Of a stretch of 64,000 nucleotides of DNA, positions 57,048-64,000 are shown one piece after another. The stretch comes from Sinonovacula constricta. Lineage: Eukaryota; Mollusca; Bivalvia; Cardiida; Solecurtidae. The notes beneath the pieces were generated by a model that ran no database searches, was not told the DNA's origin, and saw nothing but the letters and a program-made list of their open reading frames with translations. Where the stretch lies: positions 66,202,103-66,266,102 of the forward strand of contig CM017557.1 of assembly GCA_007844125.1 (NCBI GenBank). The letters are read 5' to 3'. The first letter of the stretch is position 1, and each line of letters begins with the position of its first letter. A program made the translations under genes and the position numbers.

Positions 57048-58109
57048 CACGACTCAAAATCAAATTTTCTGCTAGCTTACAAATGAATGAAATAACATCA
57101 TCTTGGCTTGACTGAATGCTGCTTTTTATAAGATTGAGCACTTATTCTTTTATATCAATAACACTCGCATTTGAAAGCAGCATTTGAGATAGCCCCACTT
57201 AAACAGAGCAAATTCTATTACAGTGTATCAATGGGTAATATGAAAAACCTTTATACGGTACTGAGTATCAGATAAATATAATTTATATACAAATATATTC
57301 TAAATTACTGAATAATATTTTATAGGAATACGGATTATAAACTTTTTTTTGTTCTAAATGTATTCATTGTATTTATAGTTTTCAAGGATTACTATAACAA
57401 ATATATACACTGGTTACAGTATTGCATAATGAAGTCTTACAATTAGAGACAATTCTCAAAGTATTCCATTTATGAGTGCTCATAGGTATATCAATACGAA
57501 TTGGCTAAAAATATTAGCCTGGCATGCAATACCAAGACCTTAATATTCGTACGTTCTAAATATTGTGAGTTTAAAATGTCATTTATGTTGAAATTGTTTA
57601 AAGTAAAATTAAAATTATGTAAACACATAATATATTGGCTTTTTAAAAAAAATATGAAACTTATGTTGCCAGTTGTTCATCGCTTAAATGTGTGAACTAA
57701 AATATGTCCTCTGATGTTCTCCATCGAGAAGATTTTGAAATATTTCATTCACGATTTACTTTATGTATTAGAAAAATGCGGTGAATCCTTTAGTTTTCGT
57801 TATGATCAGCGATTTTTGTATTCTGTTTAGTTTACCACGTGTCTATGTATACGTTTCAATTATGGCAATCTTTATTTGTAACAAATATAAATAAATGATG
57901 CTACAACAATGCTCCATGTAAAATAAATAAATTCATATAACGTCAGCGTTTTATACAGTTTAGTATCAAACATGAACTCAAGCAGTACAATCCATTTTGG
58001 CAATGAAGCGCTGTAACTTGCACCTGAAATTCACAAATCTCAATTTCCTACCTGGCTTTTTAATGGAACAAATGGTAGCACAACATAACAACATAAGTCC
58101 TGTCATTCT
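57048..58109. other. Unassigned AT-rich stretch
   Basis: About 1 kb without gene, RNA gene or recognised repeat. Confidence 0.5.
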
Positions 58110-58857
58110 TCAAGAGACAGTGTAAACAAAAGCGGAAATGCAGCCAGTATATGTGTCTGACTTCTTCCTCTCTTTAATTCTACAGCGTCTAGAATAGATA
58201 CAACTTGGTAAATGTCAAAGTCATACACTACCATATAACCTTAGATAGTTCAAATACGTTCGGCTCTTGCAAATCCGTATTTTAGTTACTGATCTTCCAG
58301 GTGAATTTAAACTGAATAGCCTAAATCTTTGGCCTGAATTAAAAGTGGATGATTATGTTTTTAAGAAGAAAAAACATACCTTCTGAAAATTTCCTTAGAC
58401 AAACAGCCATGACGCTATATGTAACACTATTTTAAGATTATGGTTTCTTCTTGTTTGGCTTGTTTATAGTTGGATCAGTGTAAATAGTGAAAAAAATAAA
58501 TTAATTAAAATTAATTTTCAATTTGCATCAAAAATTTTATAACAATCGCCATTTGCATTGCACTGGTTGACCCCTTCAACGTTATTTTAAGTCTTAGGTA
58601 TAGAAATAGTGAGTGATATGGATTTCCGCATCTTGTCGTGTGTTTTTTTAAATACTCTTGAATTATCGAATAAAACAAATGCATGTTAAACATTCTTCCC
58701 GGTGCGGATTCATTTCTGCTGTTTTGCTTGTCACTCAAACTGTTTTCTGGGGCTATACGTCAATGTGGTCGCTCGGGAGACGACATCTTTGGCATTCGTT
58801 GTAGAATTGTGCAACTAACGTATGTGTTACCTGCCAGACGTGTTGATATAACGTAGA
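58110..58857 (+). repeat. Rep-E copy
   Basis: Left part (AAGCGGAAATGCAGCCAGTA, GGTAAATGTCAAAGTCATAC, CCTTAGATAGTTCAAATACG) and right part (CAAATGCATGTTAAACATTC, CCCGGTGCGGATTCATTTCT, ACCTGCCAGACGTGTTGATA) align with the 54.2-55.1 kb copy at similar spacing. Confidence 0.62.
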
Positions 58858-58892
58858 CATAGAAAGATACACTGTGTTGACAATAAAAATTA

Positions 58893-58990
58893 TTAGGGTA
58901 AGCGCTTAAGAACCCCAGTTGGCACTTTTGCCAAAAGGACCTTTCCGTTGCAGCTACTGTAGGTTTGCTCTTTTTTATGCAAAGTCTCGT
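58893..58990 (+). repeat. Rep-A fragment, diverged
   Basis: CGCTTAAGAACCCCAGTTGG, CACTTTTGCCAAAAGGACC and GTTGCAGCTACTGTAGGTTT followed by GCTCTTTTTTATGC. The hairpin loop and following block are recognisable but substituted. Confidence 0.6.
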
Positions 58991-60440
58991 CTCAGTTGTT
59001 GTGTTGTAATTTTTAATTTTGGTTGTCTTGTAAATACTTTGTCCTGTTGTTGTTGTTTTTAATTTTAATATATAACACAATACACATAAGTACTTGTAAT
59101 GTTTTCGTATCTTTGTTTCTTGACAATTTTTAATATAAGCGTGCCATTGGCTAGTGACAGTTTAGATTTGACTATAAGCAATAATTTTTCATTGAGCATT
59201 TTCATATTTTCTTTCTGTAATGTGTGTTTGTTTCTGAGACACATCAAAGAGAATATTTATATTATCTTTGAAAAATACATATGTAACATGAAAATACAGT
59301 ATATTATACCGAATATTTTACCTCAATGGGAAACATTAAATTGCTCTGTAAATACATTACAGACATCACGACTTATTTATATAAATATTTAATTGATGAA
59401 ATTATAATGTCACTGAACTAAAGAAAGATAAGGTTAGTAAGTTTAACATGTCTAGGCAGACCAAAGGCTCTAATTAAGACAAATAATGGAATTTAGCTGC
59501 AACATAATTATAATATCATAAATCAAATAAATTCGTTATTTAAGAAGCGTGTCTGTCTGATCAACAGACAAAAATATATTCTTCAGTCAGCAATTACTAC
59601 ATAATTTAAACATTAGTTACATGAAAACAACTTCAAATATAATTTAACTCAAATGATATGATCAGAACGGGATCAAAGATAATTCATTTTTAGCAATTAG
59701 TGGAGCATATTCCTGGTTTTACTGACTATATATTTGAAAGTTGTTATTGGATGTGGTTTCGGATCATGTGTTAATATCATATAATCAAGATGATTGCCGA
59801 ATTATATATTTTTTTTTGGGGGGGGGGGGAACCCGTAGATGTGACCTTTTGACAATGTGTATGCAACTTCTTTACCTATTAATAGTCAGAGAGTTTATAT
59901 TCAAACCTAGTTCAAGAGCTTACAAACAGCATCGCAAACATCACGTACTCTTGTGTGTAAAATATGTCCACCGATTGCCATGTGGTATTCACTAACACTG
60001 ACTGGATAAACATTATTATTCCAACAAACATGCCAATATGGAATTATTGCATTTTACATTCATTCGATACATTCACTAAGCCGACAAAACGCTGTCTGGA
60101 TATTTTTTACACACAATATACTCATTCATAATTCACACGTCCGCAATAGACATTCTATAGCCCGTTTCAGTAAGACTTTTTCTATATTGTTGTGGTTGTG
60201 ATTTCCCATTCGAAAATACATCTATGTTAGAATATTAAAGATATGATCAGCAAGCTGTAAAATCTATTCTCCTTTTGTTTTTGACAAAGTTATTTGGACA
60301 AACTCAGACTGATGTTTTATTTCTATAAGTGTCGTCTCCACCATGTAACATATATCATTTATATTGCATATTGTGTTTCCTTTATATTTCTTTTGTATAC
60401 TCATGTACTGTATATTTCACAGTTTGTGTTATAATATAGA
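58991..60440. other. Unassigned AT-rich stretch
   Basis: No supported gene. A (G)n run occurs at 59817-59829. Open frames near 59.1-59.4 and 59.7-60.0 kb have AT-driven composition and no family. Confidence 0.5.
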
Positions 60441-60441
60441 A

Positions 60442-60487
<46 letters not shown>

Positions 60488-60489
60488 GA
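60441..60489. repeat. (TTG)16 microsatellite
   Basis: Uninterrupted TTG run of about 49 bp. The poly-Gln minus frame is an artefact. Confidence 0.97.
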
Positions 60490-60962
60490 TAAAAAAGTGA
60501 AAAGCTTTTGTAAATATATTTTACACAAGCAAGTTTTGAAATGTCAACAATTTTAGAACAAAGCAATACGATGAGTAACAGGTGAGATACATAATATTCA
60601 TAACAAATTACAATTATAATATGTGTGAAGCATGTCAAATTAAAATCAACGAATTGGCATATATATGCCTCGAAAACTGAATCGTTGTAGACACTTTTCT
60701 TGCAGTAAAAACATCGAGACCATTCTTCCAAGAAGTTCTTATACCAGAAGCTGGCCTTCGAAACGCTAATTAATCATTATTGACAGAGGGATCAAGTCCC
60801 GTCTCCGCCATGACAAAAACAAAGTGTAGTACAAAGTTATTGATGGCAAAAACAGTATTACTCGCCAAAAAGAATTACGTTGCTGGTTGCGTCAGTATGT
60901 TTACGCCTAATACCTATGAAAGTCACGGCCAACTGTAACTTTTCGTCTGCTTCTTCCTATAG
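60490..60962. other. Unassigned stretch
   Basis: Nothing recognised. Presumed intronic if the 60.96 kb exon is real. Confidence 0.4.
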
Positions 60963-61015
60963 TGCACGAAGGAACATTGAAAATGAATAAACCTTTTCCA
61001 AGTGCACGTTTCCAG
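60963..61015 (+). CDS. Candidate internal exon (53 nt)
   Basis: A very good acceptor, TTTTCGTCTGCTTCTTCCTA followed by TAG, precedes 53 nt. They are open in one frame only, two leading nt then HEGTLKMNKPFPSARFQ, and end TTTCCAG|GTAAAT. Start phase 1, end phase 0. An internal ATG means it could also carry a start codon. No family recognised, and phase does not match the 52.4 kb candidate directly. Confidence 0.3.
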
Positions 61016-61889
61016 GTAAATAAGTCAAAATGTCTGACAATTTGTTTTTTAATTGTATACACTTTAAATCTCACGCCTTGTTATTTTTGCATAAAAGTTT
61101 TACTTGAATAGACTGTTCATCGCTGGAAGTATCATAAAAAGGTATACGTTTTGAACAAAACAGAAAGGATCTTAAATTTTGACTTAAATTTAAAAAAAAC
61201 TTCGATATAAATAATAAGTAACGTTGAAAGTAAGGATACAATTAAATATACATCGGACACGAATTTGTGAAAATTGTATGCATGGGTTAATAGTGTTTTT
61301 ATTCACCTTTTAAAGATTACCTTATATACACTCAGTATCTATTCGTACTATAAAAAACATGCCAGTGAAGTTTGTCTTAAAACGGTTTGATAATAAAGCA
61401 TGTTCGTAATGTTGACTCCGTTCCAGGTTATAAAAATATATAAAGTCTTAAAATTGCGACACGTTTTTCTTAAAAAAAAATGTTAAGAAATTGTTCACTT
61501 TGTTATGAACAATTTTCTATACTGGAAATAGAATGTTAACTTGATTAGCAGTGAAACTAGTTCGACATTTTCACAAAAATCTTACGACTGTTCTCAATTC
61601 ACTTCATTTTACAATACCCACTCCACAGAACGCTTGATGCAAGTGCACTAAATGAAATAAGTTTGTTATCTTAAAATATCATGTGTGTTTAAATGAACAT
61701 TCAAAATTATGTCTTTTTCATCCGATAGTGATGATCAATGCAACTTTCAAAATACAAATTGCATGGTTTATATATATATGAATGCCCTCAAATAATAAGT
61801 GGAGTTATATTAATTAATTTTGAGAGTCGCAAAGACTGTTTTCTAATAGGTAAATAAGAAAAGGTCCTATCAAAATTTCCACAGCTATT
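61016..61889. other. Unassigned AT-rich stretch
   Basis: Nothing recognised. Confidence 0.5.
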
Positions 61890-62092
61890 TAAATTAAGCT
61901 ACCTCTAGACAAAGGCAAACAGGGTACATATAAATGTGACAAAAGTACAGAGACGAGACATAAAACACAAAAAGAAAAACCAACAGTTACCGCCTTGGAA
62001 CGGTCATTTGACAAATGAACCGACTGGGGTGCTTAAACCTGGTTTGTGGAGCGCTCCAACCTCGCTCTTCCTGAAGGTTTTTCTGTCTAACA
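61890..62092 (-). repeat. Rep-A copy (subfamily 2)
   Basis: Reverse orientation: CCGCCTTGGAACGGTCATTT, AACCGACTGGGGTGCTTAAA, CCTGGTTTGTGGAGCGCTCC and AACCTCGCTCTTCCTGAAGG. It shares the diagnostic CCTGGTTTGTGGAGCGC form with 53.1 kb. Confidence 0.82.
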
Positions 62093-62634
62093 AACATTGT
62101 AAAAGAAAATATCCCGTTAAAGTGATACAACTAACAGTAAGCACCTGCATCGGGAGTTAAAACAGATACAACAGATACAATGAATTTATATACATACATA
62201 ATAACTAGTAATAAACTACACTATCAACATATGTACAGTAGATAAAAGCCTCTGCAACCTAAAAATCCCAAATGAGAGAGTAGTTTGAAATAAAACAGCC
62301 AAAGCGCTGATATATATTAAGAACAATTTAATAATGTCATACAATGTCAGGACGGCACATGCCAAAGTGTCATCATCGAATTTTAAAAAACAACCTACAC
62401 CAACAAAATAAAATGTAGTATTGTTAAGAGTTAATAAGTTTTAAAATAACATATCATGAAAAGCCGAGGATTTATCCGCAGTTGGCATATCATATAATAA
62501 AGGTACAAACAATCCCGAGGCTATACCTACTGTGCAATCTCACGTAAAGGGCATGGAGACTGCTCAAGTTGTCCCACCTATATAGGGCAGAACTGGAGAG
62601 ATGAAGAGACAAAAAATCCGACTGTGGCAGTCCA
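62093..62634. other. Unassigned AT-rich stretch
   Basis: Nothing recognised. Confidence 0.5.
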
Positions 62635-63191
62635 ATTCACCTTTCCGCGGCATCTAAAAATAGATATTACACATTGTGTATTAGCATGGAATTAGCCAAT
62701 CACATCGCGTTGATTGACACTTTACCTGCGTCATGCTGATTCTCACTTACACATTGTCCAACAAACAATGATTTTGACAAGCGATCCGTTTAAATCTGTT
62801 TAAGCCTTTGGTTCAATTTAATAGCAACAGGGTTGTTTGTTGTTTGTGGTTTGCATGGAATCGTACGTTGCTGTAATCGCTTTTCTGTTTGCATCTTAAT
62901 TTAGTTTATTTGATGAGGCTTGTCCATTTCTGCATCGAAAGGTAAAATCTCGCTGTAGCCAGCAACAAATTTCTTTCCTAATTTTGAGTCATGAATGCAT
63001 CATTGGGTGAAACTGTCTTAATCTTCATCTAAACATCTCCATCACAAGCTCTATGCATTTGGGAGATATCAAATTAAAATATTTTCGCGGATCTGTAGGA
63101 TAATCTGTAAGATCTGTCACTTTAAACCAGTTTGTTTGTGGGCAAGAGGGCGGAGCTTAAACTCTATTTTTAGACTCGCGGAAAGGTGAAT
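62635..63191. mobile_element. MITE-G, 557-bp inverted-repeat element
   Basis: The left end ATTCACCTTTCCGCGGCATC with TAAAAATAGA is repeated in inverted orientation at 63160-63191 (TCTATTTTTAGACTCGCGG then AAAGGTGAAT). This gives ~28-bp imperfect terminal inverted repeats. The interior has GGGCGGAG, a CCAAT motif and a CAG|GTAAAG-like site but no coding frame. CpG content is above the surroundings. Structure suggests a non-autonomous DNA transposon. Target duplication is unclear (AAT or TA-rich flanks), and only one copy is in the window. Confidence 0.6.
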
Positions 63192-64000
63192 AATGGCTCT
63201 AAGTCACCGTTTTCATATAGTCTCAAAGACCTGTCCGATCATCGTGTAATTTAAAAGCAATTCTAAAACCATTTGGTTCTATTATTGAACTAATGACGTA
63301 GTAATCCGGAATAACGTGCGCGCTGTCAACATAATAGCGATGGTCCTGTTTTCTTGATTTGCCCTATGTAGCTACACAAATCTCTGTATTGCCATACAAT
63401 TGCTATTCGTCGCCACTTACTTTTTATGTTGCATAAGAGCAAATATAAATTCTCTGTGATGGGATTTTGTTTTGTTCCCCATCCCATGAAAATAAAAGCT
63501 TTAAATGTCGTCTTAAATATCACCATGTTTACCTATATTTATGCAAGAAAAGCAAAATATGGCAAGGTCCTATTAGTTTAACTTATATTAAAATCCTAAC
63601 GCTTAGGTGAAATATCCTTTTATCATTTTATGGAAAATCAAACTACATTGATATTATCCTCAGCAACTGTATATTCAATACAATAATTTGTAGCTTCCGC
63701 AAGTCTAGCCGAAGACTAGGCTAGACCTGTTCATATATAATTGAGACAGGAAATGTGTTCTTTTAAAATTGCCTCTTTAATGAGGCCTGACAGATTTAGC
63801 ATTTGGTCATATAAGTTGTTTTTCATCTATAACCCCTCCCAAAACTACTTGATTATGTCGCTCCTTTGTTCTTTATGACTCTTTGTCTGGCACTGCTACT
63901 CTGATCTCACTGACTAAGTGTCTCACTGACTTTTTTCTTCTTTTCTTCATTTTACCTTATCAAACATGTTAAGTATTTTTCAAATGCATTACGCTCAATT
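63192..64000. other. Unassigned AT-rich stretch to window end
   Basis: AAGTCTAGCCGAAGACTAGG at about 63700-63719, followed by CTAGAC, is a small hairpin (GTCTAGCC...GGCTAGAC). No supported gene. Confidence 0.5.

Overview
This window looks like intergenic and intronic DNA from an animal genome, most likely a bivalve mollusc. By eye it is about two-thirds AT. It has dense microsatellites, several tRNA-headed SINE families, TTAA-flanked MITEs and a LINE fragment whose C-terminal motif is common in marine invertebrates. No prokaryotic gene organisation is present. The longest open frames are simple-repeat or transposon artefacts, so no complete gene can be annotated. The organism call is an inference from repeat content and cannot be confirmed without a search.

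Repeats explain most recognisable sequence. I named the families for this annotation. Rep-A is a ~0.6 kb element with 12 full or partial copies, three of them head-to-tail at 119-1310. SINE-B is a tRNA-headed SINE with a conserved hairpin core (5 copies). SINE-C is a second tRNA-headed SINE with more than ten copies. SINE-H has two copies, one with a perfect 13-bp target duplication and one joined to an inverted tRNA-Gly half. MITE-D has TTAAAGGTGG termini (8 copies). Rep-E is a degenerate ~0.9 kb dispersed repeat. MITE-F is a CGGATCC-ended element (2 inverted copies). MITE-G is a 557-bp CpG-rich inverted-repeat element near the right end. Tandem DNA includes a ~740-bp (TAG)n tract, a ~0.5 kb polypurine tract, three long (AT)n runs, a compound TA/GA/CAGA tract and a 41-bp satellite with an 82-bp dimeric order (56192-57047).

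Layout: 1-11.5 kb is repeat-rich and contains the (TAG)n tract. 11.5-29 kb holds three minus-strand gene-start candidates: a signal-peptide exon at 13.6 kb, a CCAAT/TCTCGCGAGA promoter at 17.8 kb and an NRF1-type promoter with two in-phase exons at 23.0-23.3 kb. A minus-strand internal exon lies at 28.8 kb. 34.9-37.4 kb holds plus-strand exon candidates, a perfect X-box (RFX) site and a minus-strand terminal exon with a poly(A) signal. 40-52 kb has more exon candidates among Rep-A, Rep-E, MITE-D and a LINE fragment. 52-64 kb holds the satellite, further repeats and one plus-strand exon candidate.

The exon calls rest on open frame, splice-site quality and residue composition only, and they cannot be joined into named genes. 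Each is a hypothesis to test with RNA-seq or protein homology. No operon-like or defence-system gene cluster was seen.
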